DNA of 64,000 nt from Puffinus mauretanicus. Taxonomy: Eukaryota > Chordata > Aves > Procellariiformes > Procellariidae. Made by a program: the position numbers and the translations under genes. This document shows, one piece after another, positions 36,072 to 53,051 of this stretch; within the stretch, counting starts at the first letter, position 1; each line of letters opens with the position of its first letter. The notes beneath the pieces were generated by a model. The model was given only the letters and a program-made list of their open reading frames with translations, ran no database searches and was not told the DNA's origin. The stretch spans positions 3,658,001 through 3,722,000 of the forward strand of contig JAJKFH010001094.1 in assembly GCA_023333565.1 (NCBI GenBank), written 5' to 3'.

Positions 36072-38678
36072 GAGGTTTCAGATAGCTCATGGTTTATTTC
36101 ATACAAATTTGGGGGCTGTGAGCTGGGCCAGATATCAGGGAGGGTTGGATAATTGAGCCTGTCCTTAAAAATCCCAGCAAAACCAAATAAATCAGATGGG
36201 GATCTGTATATATGGATTCCTGTAGATATACGTGCATCATTATAAAATCAAGATTATCTACTGTAGTTATATGGCAGATCAGCATTATCACATCCACCAA
36301 CTCATTCCTTATTTCCTGCGATTGTTCCATATCACATATCTGCCATGTCTCTGATAGTCAGTGAGAGGACCAGCTTGTGCTTGTCAAGGGGCGGATATGC
36401 TGATTTACACCAGTTAAAGATCGGGGCCAGTGTCTGTATATGATTGGTAGCCATACACAGTCATAAGCATGGAGAAATGCAAATATTTGTCTCTTAAGAA
36501 CCCAGTTTTCTAGCCCTGATTTCACAGACCATAGGACAACTCAACAGAGATATTTTTTTTTCTTAGATGCTTTGAAAATCGAATTATGTTGAACAAAATT
36601 CTCATCTCCTTATCCTTCTCTAGAGATAAAACATACTTAAGAAGGTAACTTTTTGTCTTTGTAATTTAGATACTGTTTTTACCAATCCCTCCAAACCGTT
36701 ACATTAAATTCCTCCCTTTGACTCATTTTTTGTCATATGAAGTTATAGGAAGGGTGGATTTATCACTCATCTTTTCTTCAGCTAGTGTATCATTTTTCTC
36801 CAGCTGAAGAAGTAAAGGCCTCAGCATCAGTTAAGGAGTATGCAGCAAGGTCAAGAAGTAGTTTTTGTATTCCCAAATCCTGAGTCATCTGTCTCCTACT
36901 GTAAGTGACACCAAATTACAATGGCACCAAAAGGATAACCTATTTGGGGATCACTGAGAAACCCCAAACAAAGCATCCTTCTATCTTTTCCGTCTCTATT
37001 CCCAATTTATTTACCCCCACTTTCCCACTGCCACAGACCCTGCCCCAGCAGAAAGAAAGGTGTAAGGGTAGCCTTACATACTGGACTGTGTAAAGACTTT
37101 CTAGACAGCTGGGCCTAGGCAAGTATTCACTCTGCAGAGCAGAATCTAGCCCAAAGAATTAAATTCTCAGAAGTACACAGAGGTATAGAAACCCACAGTT
37201 TCCTTCCTTGTAGGCAAGGGTCTTTGCATGTGGACAGCATTTATGTGCAAGTATACCTAAGGGGGCACGAGCATGTGTGTGTGAGACCATGCTTACAGAT
37301 TTGATGGTTATTTTGGACTGCGTGTACTTTTGAAGAGGGGATGTGCGGGGTGAGGGTGTCTTCTGCATATGGATCCAGTACAGCTCCAAGATTGTGCCCC
37401 TTGAGCCTGTATAAAGGGCACTGCAGTGTTCACGGTGGCTTTGCTTTGATTAGCTGAGAGCGAGTGTGTCTGAAGGGCAGCCCCTTCTTAGCACTCGATA
37501 TCACCGGGGGTGCTTCAGTAAATGTGCACGTTGTTTCATGACTTGGCAGCTGTTACAAATACAGTAGATGTGGTCACCTCCATCCACTCCAGGTGACTGA
37601 TACTACCATGCTTCCGCTGGCTTGGCCTAACTATCTTGACTAGGGGAGAGTCAATTATGGTGAGGTAAGTAAAGAAAAAAAGATGGATGATCTGGTAGTA
37701 GGTGCTACAACACCTGTAGTAACAGCACAGTTTTTAATGCTATGAGAGATGGAGTTTTAGCACTGAGTAATAACTTACATAACTCTGCTGTCTGTTCAAA
37801 ACATGCAGCAGATGCAACTGTGAGATACGCCTATACACAAGTGGTTTAATGAAGACATTTAACAGGCCATACGCTATCATCAGAGCACCTAGAAGAGGGA
37901 GTATTTTTGTCTAAGTGATTTTTCTCACTTCTGGATGGTGTGAGATTTTTTTACAGTTTCATACAAAATTGGCTTCTGCCTTCTAGCTTTTGGTTGTTTA
38001 AAGAAAAAACATATTTGTTGGTAAATGTTTTTTTATATTTGATACCTATATGTTTGGGTTTTTTACAAAATGTTCATTCTTAGGCTATTAAGATTCTGAC
38101 ATTAAAGACAACTAAATCAGCCACGACACAGTGAGTTTGGCTTAGCTGAATGGTCTGGTTTTTAATTTTAAAGTATCTTTGTGTAATTTTCTGGTGATGT
38201 TGGAAACGCTGAATATTTTTTTTCCCTAAGCTGCATCTTTCTGATGCATGTAAATGTTACATTTATGCAATTCAGATTGTATCTGTATTATCAGGCCCAC
38301 CTGGAGCTGGAGGTTATAGTGAAAAACTGTTATCACGCAATATGAAAATGTGTCTGTTAGTAGGGTAAATAGTCCTGGTTTCTAAGGTTTTAAGGATAGA
38401 CCAAGAAGGAATTGTAATTCTGGAACCTGTGAAGTTTTAATGTGCAGGTTGCTTGTTCTCACAGTTAAGTCTAAGATTAGGAATGCTTTTTCATCCCTAC
38501 TATAACTTCTTGGTTTCTTAAAGGATTCTATAAACATTGACTAGATCTTAAGTTACTTGTTCCTTTCAACAGAACATGAGTTTGGACTTTTGCTTAGGTT
38601 TCATTTATTTCATATTTGGATATATAGACATATATACAATGTTAGTGTTTAAAAACTTCCTCCGCACTTTTTACTGTG

Positions 38679-38713
38679 TCTCTCTCTTCTTCTTCTTCTT
38701 CTTTCCCTCTTCT
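38679..38713 (+). repeat. (TTC)n pyrimidine-rich run
   Basis: A TCTCTC run passes into five TTC units and further CT-rich sequence. Confidence 0.85.
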
Positions 38714-39384
38714 GTATCTCAGGTCTTCCTTCTTTATCTCGGATCCTGACTATGTCTCACTATCTTTTGTCCTCCTCTTCTACCACCTGTCTCCTACCTG
38801 TTTCTGCTCATTCTCCCTCCTTCCACCCAAGATGGACTCTTTGAATTTTGAAAAATACCTATAGAAGGGGATGATCTTCTGCTTTGCAGGGACTGCAAAA
38901 TCCTGACATTCTGATCCACTTATACACAGCCATTGATCTTTTGGAAAAGCAGAGAAAGATCTAAGGCAGCTTTTAGCCTCTTATTCCACTGATGGGATGA
39001 ATTAAAAGTTGGAACCAGGATTTTGCATGTTCCTGCCAATTTCTGCAGAAGCTTGAGTTTGGTTGTACATGCACAGTATTTCTCAGAGATCAAGCCTGAT
39101 TCTTCTCTCGCTTACACTTGTGTGTCTATGAGTCCAGAATCTGGCCCATAATAGCTTAGCATTGACTCAAACCTGAGATCAGAGCCTTGACTGCATTATT
39201 TTAATAATTCTTTGGCATATGAGTTGTTTTTAAAGTCGTGCCTGAAAATAGGAATAACCAGAGCTGCTAGTACACCAGGCTAACCTATTTAAAAAATAAT
39301 CACTTGTTTTACAGTAGCACATTTTTTGAACCACATTGTGAAAACAGTGTATGACTGTCAATGTCTTGAATATCTTGTCCATAG

Positions 39385-39486
39385 GTGATTGTCCTTTACT
39401 CCATAATTCTCAGCCAGTCAGCCAGCTTCCTTCTCTGAGGCCTGACCATCATCACTACCCAACTATCGATGAGCCTCTTCCACCAA
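39385..39486 (+). CDS. HECW1: HECW1 exon F (linker and start of WW1)
   Basis: This 102 nt exon reads GDCPLLHNSQPVSQLPSLRP, then DHHHYPTIDEPLPP, and ends one base into the Asn that precedes the first WW Trp. The acceptor is ccatag and the donor CAA|GTAAGC. The phases are 1 to 1, so the exon is 34 codons and frame-neutral. From memory, unverified, a human HECW1 isoform lacks an in-frame coding exon of about this size. Skipping would remove the LPP lead-in of WW1 while leaving both of its signature aromatic positions. Confidence 0.94.
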
Positions 39487-44983
<5,497 letters not shown>

Positions 44984-46932
44984 TGAGCACTTGCACCTAT
45001 ATTCCCTTGAGATCTGCACTCCCTTTTTTCCACACTGCTCCAGTGGCTTCCTTCCTTCCCCAGTGCATTGCATTGGCTCCCTAAGGATTTCTCTTTCCTC
45101 CTTGTCCAAGTCCAATGTACACGTTCCCGTCCCTGCTGCTGATGTCTTTCAGCCTGCTGGTGTGCCTGCTGTGGGTGTTGGGTACCCAAACTTGCCCACA
45201 TGAGAAGTGCTGTTGAGTGAAAGATGTTACAAAACATTTCAAACAGCAAGAAGAGGCTTTTGGAAAACTTCTTTGAAATGACTGCCAGAAGAGAAGGGAG
45301 TGTTCTTCCAAAAGATGGAGTCACTTTTGCTGTTTAACTGTAAGAGTGGTATCGATGGGTCAGCATCTAGTGCTACGCTGCAGAGGTTTCTGAGCTGACT
45401 GTTATTGAAATAGTGATGCCATATCAGTGTGGCATTTCTGCTCAAGCTAATTAGGCCTGCTGAAAGGTCTGTCTCCTTTTCCAGGACAGAGCACTGCTCT
45501 AATAGGACTGTACACGTTTCTAGACATAGACAGATCTGTTTAGTTTTGCATTGGGCCCTGTAAATCTGTCAGCTCATTCTGAGCTGGCTGAGATATCTGC
45601 TAACATGGTGCACATTTTCCCTTTGTTTGACTAGTCCGCACATATATTTGTGTATCATTTCCTTCTCATGCTTGCTTTTCGGACTGAATTTAAGAGAAAA
45701 AATATACAGTTGGTCAAAAATCCTCCCCTTTTACTTCAGAAAACTGTTTTTTTTTAATTCCCTGCTTACTGTAATGGTATGGTTTCTAGAAAAAGACAAG
45801 CAAAACTGAAATTATATTCTAATTATAGCATGCAAAATGCCACAAAAGTTTTTTGGGTTTTTTTTCTGTGCTAAGAGAAGGATCTGCAGCTGAGAGAAGG
45901 ATGCAGAGTTTCAAAGTACTCTTTTCAGAGTGCAGGATAGTTTGGAAGTTACTGTGTGTAAAGAGAACTGAGCCCTGAATGACAACTAGAAAGTTAATGT
46001 CACTTATGAAGAGAAAACTAGCCTTCTTAAAGTGGTTGTTTTGCAACGTAAGTTGACACCATCAACACACTCTTGAAGAATTTCTCCTTTTTTTCACCAA
46101 AATTCATTGTTGGATGGCACTTCACAACATGTGTTATATCTTGCAGAGGTGAAAAAACCTGCTCAGTATTTTTAGGTTTCATTATAGCTTTCCTCAGAAC
46201 GTGTGGGGCTACCATGTTAATATTAAAAAAAAAACCTAAAGGAAGTGAATATTTAATATAGATACTTTCAAGGGATTTACATGACTTCTCTGCCATTTAG
46301 CATTTGTCTTTAAGAGGGATTTGGGCCCATGTCAAAGCTCAGACTATTTGGCTGCCACTTAAGCAAGTTATCTATTGTGGACATACATCAGTTTTGTTTT
46401 GGTTTGTTTTTTTTGAGGTTGAACTCATGTAGGTGCAGCACAACCAGGAAAGGAGTAAGTGCTTGTGAAAGTCTGTGTAAGAATTTACCATTCTGTTAGT
46501 TAATTCAGGTTAATCATTAAACCAGCTATCTCAGTAGGAACTGAAGGGTAGGCATTGTCTTTGTGACCTCCTTCCTTCAAACTTTATTATGCCATGTTTT
46601 CATGTAGGCTGCCTGACTTTCCTGGTTATGACTTGATTATCACTGGTTTGGGTTGGGAATTGACAGTCAATAGGACTGACATTCTTTGAATCTCTCTATT
46701 TTTAGTATTCACATATCCAATTACAAAGTGAGAAGTATAGAGGGTTTTCAGCAGTGGCATATCTCCTTACCCGAGTCCCACTGGAGACTAAGCACTTTGC
46801 AACTTATTAAACATGAACTGTCATGGCTTCTTGGACAGGGGAAAAAAGCTGATGATTCTCTACTCTCTGCCGAAGATCTCTATTGATTTGAGAAGTTGAA
46901 TGTTTGGGAACATTTCCTAAGATTCCAGTAAA

Positions 46933-46972
46933 AGAGATTCAGTATGAATTCATTGATTCATACTGAATCTCT
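46933..46972. repeat. Perfect inverted repeat, 17-bp arms, 6-base loop
   Basis: AGAGATTCAGTATGAAT at 46933-46949 is followed by TCATTG and then its exact reverse complement at 46956-46972. The flanks do not continue the pairing. Confidence 0.97.
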
Positions 46973-48898
46973 GAGCGTTTGTCCAGTGGCAAGTCATTTC
47001 TGTATTTTCAACCTGGCTGTTACAATGTTTAAAATTATTGTTGTCCTAAAGCTAATTTCAAATATTTCATGTCTCCAGATTTCAGGATTGTGAGGAAAAC
47101 CACTTTTCATTAAATGGTTATTATCAGCACTGTGGAGGATCGGGCTTTGTTTTAAGCACTCGTTTTAGAAATACTGTTTTGTTGTATTTCAAACTTCATT
47201 ATTTGAAATGTTCTTCAGCAAACACACCTGAGAATCATTTTAGGTGAGGCATCAGCAAACATAGACCTTGCTGATAGAATTAGCAGCAGCCTGAACTTTT
47301 GCTCTAACCTCAAACAAAATTTGGACTCAAAATCACTTAGCAGTTTGAAAAAAACTTGGCGACTTTTCTTTTTAAACCAATCTACTCACTTTTCAGCTTC
47401 CTGGTTTCGTTTGTGAAAGGGAATGGAAAGACCAAAATATTACAAGGAAGCTTGGTATTTCCAGCCCAGCCAAAACCACAAAGCTTTGGAAATTCAACTT
47501 GAAAAAAACCCTTAGTTGTGATTGAGCCTAGTCCTGCTTTCCTTCTGTGCTCCAAGCTTCCCATTAGCTGTACTAGCCACTTGAGGATACAGGGAATGCA
47601 AAACTGGAATCCAGGTGCTGGGCAAACTCCAAAGACACATCCATACTTCTTATTTTAAAGCTCATTTTCTACAACACTACCTGACCTGCTTTGTTAGCAA
47701 AGCCGATAACAGTCCTTGTTTTTCAAGCTCTGTTGGAAAGATGCTTTGCAGCATATGTATATCTAGACTTGTCTTTGCACCAGTTTAAAAGGTAATAAGT
47801 AACATAAGAAATTATAACCGTAATAGTTAAGACAGCCACAGTGTGGTATTTCTAAACCTCCGTTTCTTTTACAAATCACTTTGAAAGAAGACTGAAAATT
47901 TCCAGAGGCATTCCCATAACTTTTGCACTTTCAATGTTTTCTCCAATTACTTTGGCATTTTCTGGTATTTATATAAGATGATTTTATAGTATTGAAACCC
48001 AAAAGAAAAGTGTAGCCTTTTGTTGGCATACAGCTAGTGTTACTCTTTAACGTTTGCCAACAGGGATTTTCTACCATCTAATTAAATTGAAGCTACAAGG
48101 TTTTTTTATATGTGTGCTTATATCCCTTGATTATATGAACAACTTTTTTTTTTTTTCCCTTTCTGTTGCATGTGGGTGTTGTAAAACTCTTTCAGTACTG
48201 GAATGGAAAGTTCATTCAATTGCCTGCAGTCAAGTGAATAAAAATGTAAAATGTGGGTCTAAAATAGAAGGTTTCAAACTGCAGTAAATTCATGCTGTTG
48301 CAAAACCTGCTATCAGAGTTTCCTTTTAAAGATGGATGTTTACTTAAACATAGAATCCCCAATTTTTAAAAAAAACTTCTGGAGATGCTATTTATTGAGC
48401 TGTCAAAATATACACTTAATGTAGCTTGAAATGACTTTGAGTACTGGGGGACACACATAGTACTGTGAACATTTAGCATAAATCTATTAAAACTTCAATT
48501 ATTTTTCTTAATTATCTCCAGCCCTTCTGCCCAAGATTGGCTTGCAGTGAGCTACTGAAGGTGATGTCTGTTGAGAGATGTAAAAGCCAAATCCTAACTG
48601 CGTGTCTTTAATGATCCTATGTCACTTTGAAGAACTAACTCCTGACTAAATTCTAATTTGGAATAAAGTGTGCATTAACAAATAAAGAGAGAGAAAGTAA
48701 GTAAAATTTGTAAGTCAGAACTTGAGCTGAGGAAAGAAAAAAGAGTGTAAGTCAGGAAAATGAGAGACAAACAATGCTGGATCAGATTAAATGCAGGCAG
48801 TAAAGCCATCCTGTTTTTTATACATATGGAAATGCAATCCAGAAATAAGGATTAAAAATATTGGGGTGGAGTAAAAGTGAATTAAAATAATTAAGACA

Positions 48899-48986
48899 GC
48901 CTGTTTGCTTTCTTTTTCTTTCTCTTTCTGCTTCTTTCTTTCTCTTTCTCCTTATGCTTTCTTTTTCTTTTCTTTCTCTCTCTGTA
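48899..48986 (+). repeat. CT-rich polypyrimidine tract (CTTT/TTTC units)
   Basis: About 88 bases of almost pure C and T on the + strand, with only two G and one A. Such mirror-like purine/pyrimidine tracts can form triplex DNA. Confidence 0.9.
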
Positions 48987-50128
48987 TATAAAATATATTT
49001 TCTTATTCAATATATGACATGTTCATAGCTTGCCAGAAGAACCAAAGCCATCTTGATCTCTCATCTTATTCATCTGTCTATGTGAGTGAACAACTTAACT
49101 AGAATTTGGTTTGTGTAGTGCGAATTCAAAACACTCCAGGTTATTCCCACAGCCAGGTATATACTTTGTTCCTGACATGGTAAAGTATTTAGGATTGGGG
49201 TCAGCCCTAAGACCGTGATCAGTCCCATCGACATCAACTAATGCGGCAATTAGTTCCATGATTAGTATGGAAATGACATTATAGGTTTTTTTAAGGCATT
49301 TTCAGGTTTTTATTCAGAATTTTCTTCTGTCATCCTCCTCACTGTTGTTTGCTTATCTCTATATTGTTTCCTTTTCCTTGTTCTACAAGTAGTCACCACC
49401 CAAGCTAAATGCCCAATCCCACTGATTTCCAAAAATGGATGTAATGCTTGTGTCCTCACACTGTTCACTCAGCTCATGTGTTACATCCTATTCTACTTTT
49501 CTGTCATATCAATTAGATTGTAGCCCTTTGAGGTCACACTACCTACTAGTTTACATTCCATACTGCCTAACAAAATGGAAGTGTTCTGAACTGCTGGCCA
49601 TGCAGTATCGTAATAAACATTTTGTGAACACTCTTGATAGCCTTTACCTTTTTAGAGTTGAGCATGTGCATCCAATATTGTAATAAGAAAGACTGAAGGG
49701 TACTTAGTGCATCACAAGATTGATCCTTACTTCGTTGGTTATGCTACCGTAAAACTAAATGAGAGGGGGAACCATGATCCACCAGTAGTTTTAGGTTCCA
49801 GATGTCCAGATATTTTAAAGGGAAGCCTAGTAGCAAACTGTAGCCTAAATACCTGTCTAAATTTGACCTTTGAGTCTTCCTTGCTTTGCACCCTCTGTAG
49901 CTATTTGTTAGTCAGTGCAAAATGCCATATTTGCAGAGTAGTGGTTGGCCCAAGTGTGAGTAGCTGCATCAGTTGAAGGAGAAGAGTCGGGTGTGCTCTT
50001 ACTCTGTCATATGCTGAAGATAGGAGTATTGCAATAATTCAAAACCAGTACTGATTGTTAAGGTAGAAAGCACCACAAAGCTCTTCTGTTAACTAAAGCA
50101 TGTTGTTCCTTTCTCTGAATGTATGTAG

Positions 50129-50259
50129 ATACCAAAATATCCAGCGAACTATTGCAACAGAGCGGACTGAAGATGATGCTGTCGTAAACAACAGGGTGGA
50201 GAGAGTTCCTACTGGAGGAGGAAGTGACTCTGAGGCAGAGCCTTCCCAGCCAAGCTCAG
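50129..50259 (+). CDS. HECW1: HECW1 exon H (linker after WW1)
   Basis: The exon reads YQNIQRTIATERTEDDAVVN, then NRVERVPTGGGSDSEAEPSQPSS, joining exon I through a split Glu codon G|AG. The first 12 residues continue a predicted helix begun in exon G; the rest is a Gly/Ser/acidic linker. The acceptor is tgtag and the donor is CAG|GTATGG, a poor match after +4. The length is 131 nt and the phases are 2 to 1. The junction gives [12 protein letters not shown], slightly different from the SSLDLRREG I recall in mammals; exon I starting ATT supports this as a real difference. Confidence 0.93.
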
Positions 50260-52929
50260 GTATGGGGAAAAAAGCTGCTGAGTGGCACTGAACTGATGGC
50301 ATTCAGTTCTGGGGAAATCTGCATTTTCACAGGGGACTGGAACTTCATTATACCAGGGTGCAAAAGCTAATTAAAAGAAAAGAGGTTTAGACTTGAAGTT
50401 ACAGGTACAAAGCTAGATAAAAAGGGCCTCAGTTCTTTTTTAACAACTACTAAGACAGACAAAGCATTTTTACTTTAGTAGAAGGCTATTTGAAATTAAA
50501 ATGGAAAAGGCATCTGGTTTTTATTCAGCTCAGTAGTTGCAAAAACGACGCTGTCTTATTTTTGCTGCAGTGTGTTTTTGATCTTGGGGCATTGCAGTTT
50601 ATTCTCTCTGGGCATGGCTTCTGTGCTGCCACATTTGCCTGTGTGGTCACACCTGCAGTGGCCCTGGCATCAAGTATGAAATACTTCTGTTTTTAAAGCT
50701 GCAGTTTTGTGATAGCTGTGAGCTGATCTAAGTGTGGGCTGCCGCTGAAGGAGGCACAGCTGTCTTTTTGCTCATTACTAACTCATGTGACAGCACCCCA
50801 TACCAGAGCAGAGAACTCATCTGTCTGAAAAATAACCTTGTTTCTTGTACTGAATGTTGTTTACAGCCAGATTGGTTCTTTCATCTGGCTCATTAGATGA
50901 CAAGAATGAGTGTGAATACAAAGAGAAGGAGAATGTGTACCCAGGGCAGGATGGGATGTGCAGGGAGCTGTTCTGCTCTTTTTGGTGGTAGTCATAGTCA
51001 TATTTTCGTAAAACATTTGTGAAACCATAGCCTAAGTGTTTTTTTCAGGTAGGAAACACCAGTAATCAGGCTTGTGCCCACTGCGCAGAAATAGCTATGT
51101 GCTTTGTTTGAGAACTTGCACCACCAAAATGAACGGCCAGTTCTCTTTCTTTGGATCATTCTCACCTCCACCTAACGTTATGTTCTGTGCTGTCTACTGG
51201 AAGTAAATCTGACTTCTTGCCACCTTTTGCCATGCCTCTGTAAATAGCATTGGCAAAGGGGAAAAACCCTGCTGCCAGCAGAATGCCTGCTTGAATTTTC
51301 TTGATGTTCCATGTTGAATAGGAAAAATTACACAGAGAAACAGTGAACTTAATTTTTTTTTTTTTAAGTTTAGAAAAATACTCAATTTTGCCTGTCTGTT
51401 TTCCTGATCCTTTAGGTGTGTTTAGCTTGAAAATCAATTTTGATCAAGAATGTTTAATGTTTGATATTCAAAGCTTCTTTGCAATCCTTTGTATTGCAAT
51501 TTATGGGATCCTTTTACCTACACTGGATGTTATAGGGAGAACCCAGTCCTCTCTGTTAGCAGCTGAAATGGAAATGAGGTACACATTGTATTATTAGTAT
51601 TTAAATTATAAGTAATGTAGTCATTACTTGTAATATGTATAATCATTTACTATCATAGCCTACGTAATAAAATAGTAATTTAATAGGAATTGCTACCAGT
51701 AAGTATTTAGGTCAGTTTATTATGTAACGTTTACTTTTTTGTTTTAACCCCGAAGAGCTAATGAGTATAATATATGTCTTCTTAAGTGATTAGGAAATGG
51801 TTTCTGCTATAGATAATTGCTTTGCTTTTAGGAGAAAAAGTCAATATTGTATAAAATGCCAAGAATTAAAAGATCAAAGGTGATGTAAACTGCACCAGAA
51901 TAAGAGAAAGCTGCAGTATGATACATTTGCTATTTTGCCATTTAATTTAAATTAAAAATGTCAGAAGGAATACAATTTAGGCACATTAATCCAGATTCTA
52001 AGCCAGTATAAATCAATTTAGCTCCAGCAATGGATCCAGTCTACAGTTTTAAGTGGATAGAATAATATGATGTGTCTAGCAGGAAGAAAAAAAAAAAGTG
52101 ATAGTTGATAAGAAAAAAATGGGAATCTATATTTATTCTGTTGATGATGTCTGCATCCAATTTCCTTGGACTGCAAATAGAAGTTGGCTTGTATTTGAAA
52201 ACGCCAGAACGGCACACTCAAACCATAATTCCATGGTAGGAAGCACTTTTCTGGTGGCTGTAGAAGGTCAAGGAGTTCCCCACCTCTACAGAGTTTACAT
52301 TCTTAAATGCTCGGTTCTGCTCCTGTGCTTCATGAGTTGATACAGATTGAAAATAAGCCCTTTGTGTCTGTTTTTGTTTTCTTTACCATGCAAGTCCCCA
52401 AAACCATGGACTTACCAAAAATAATGCAATTATAAGTAAAGGACGATACTTTGCAGCACCAACATGGATGTGAGTGGCTGAGCAGGGGGCTTCCTTAACC
52501 CAGTCTTGCTACCAAATGCTTTCTGCTGGTGAACCCCTCGGGCCGGATTGGGAAATCAGATCTCCCTAAAATCAGCAGTGGGGGGAACCAGTCAGGACCT
52601 GGGTGACAGTATTGAACCAAAGCATCAGCTGGTAAAGACTGTTGTGGTCACATTGATATTTAGAGACAGCAGTAGATATGACACAGAGTTTTATAATATA
52701 CAGTACAGAAAACCATCCAGCTCCTGCCCTGCTACTGTAAGCACTGCACCACTAACCCTAAGGAGAACATCTACCAGTTTGCTAGCAGGCTTGTCTTGGA
52801 AACGCAAAGAAGATAGGTGCATTGGGCAGGATGGTGACTTTTTTATACTGTCACTTTTGCATTAAAGGTTAATAATAGACTGCGCTTGCCACTAAATTAA
52901 TAAGATTTTGCTGCCTTTTTTTTGTCCAG
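50260..52929 (+). other. HECW1: HECW1 intron H-I (2.7 kb)
   Basis: No recognised transposon, exon or RNA gene. A T run is near 51352-51365 and an A run near 52085-52097. Confidence 0.85.
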
Positions 52930-53051
52930 AGATTAGGAGGGAAGGTTCCCTTTCTCCTGTGAATTCTCAAAAAATCACCCTGTTGCTGCAGTCTCCAGCT
53001 GTGAAGTTCATCACCAATCCTGAGTTCTTCACTGTGCTGCATGCAAACTAT
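52930..53051 (+). CDS. HECW1: HECW1 exon I (conserved inter-WW block)
   Basis: The exon reads [20 protein letters not shown], then [21 protein letters not shown], and ends on a codon boundary at TAT|GTGAGT. It leads directly into the helical box in exon J and is strongly conserved in HECW proteins. The acceptor is tttgtccag. The length is 122 nt and the phases are 1 to 0. Confidence 0.95.

Larger units (their letters stand above)
36002..39384 (+). other. HECW1: HECW1 intron E-F (3.4 kb)
   Basis: It begins with the weak donor GTTAGA and the hairpin at 36037. A pyrimidine-rich (TTC)n run is at 38679-38713. Nothing else is recognised. Confidence 0.85.

Noticed and set aside
46933..46972. Reading the 17-bp palindrome as a microRNA gene
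   Set aside because: The hairpin is only 40 bases and the pairing does not extend into the flanks, too short for a normal precursor.
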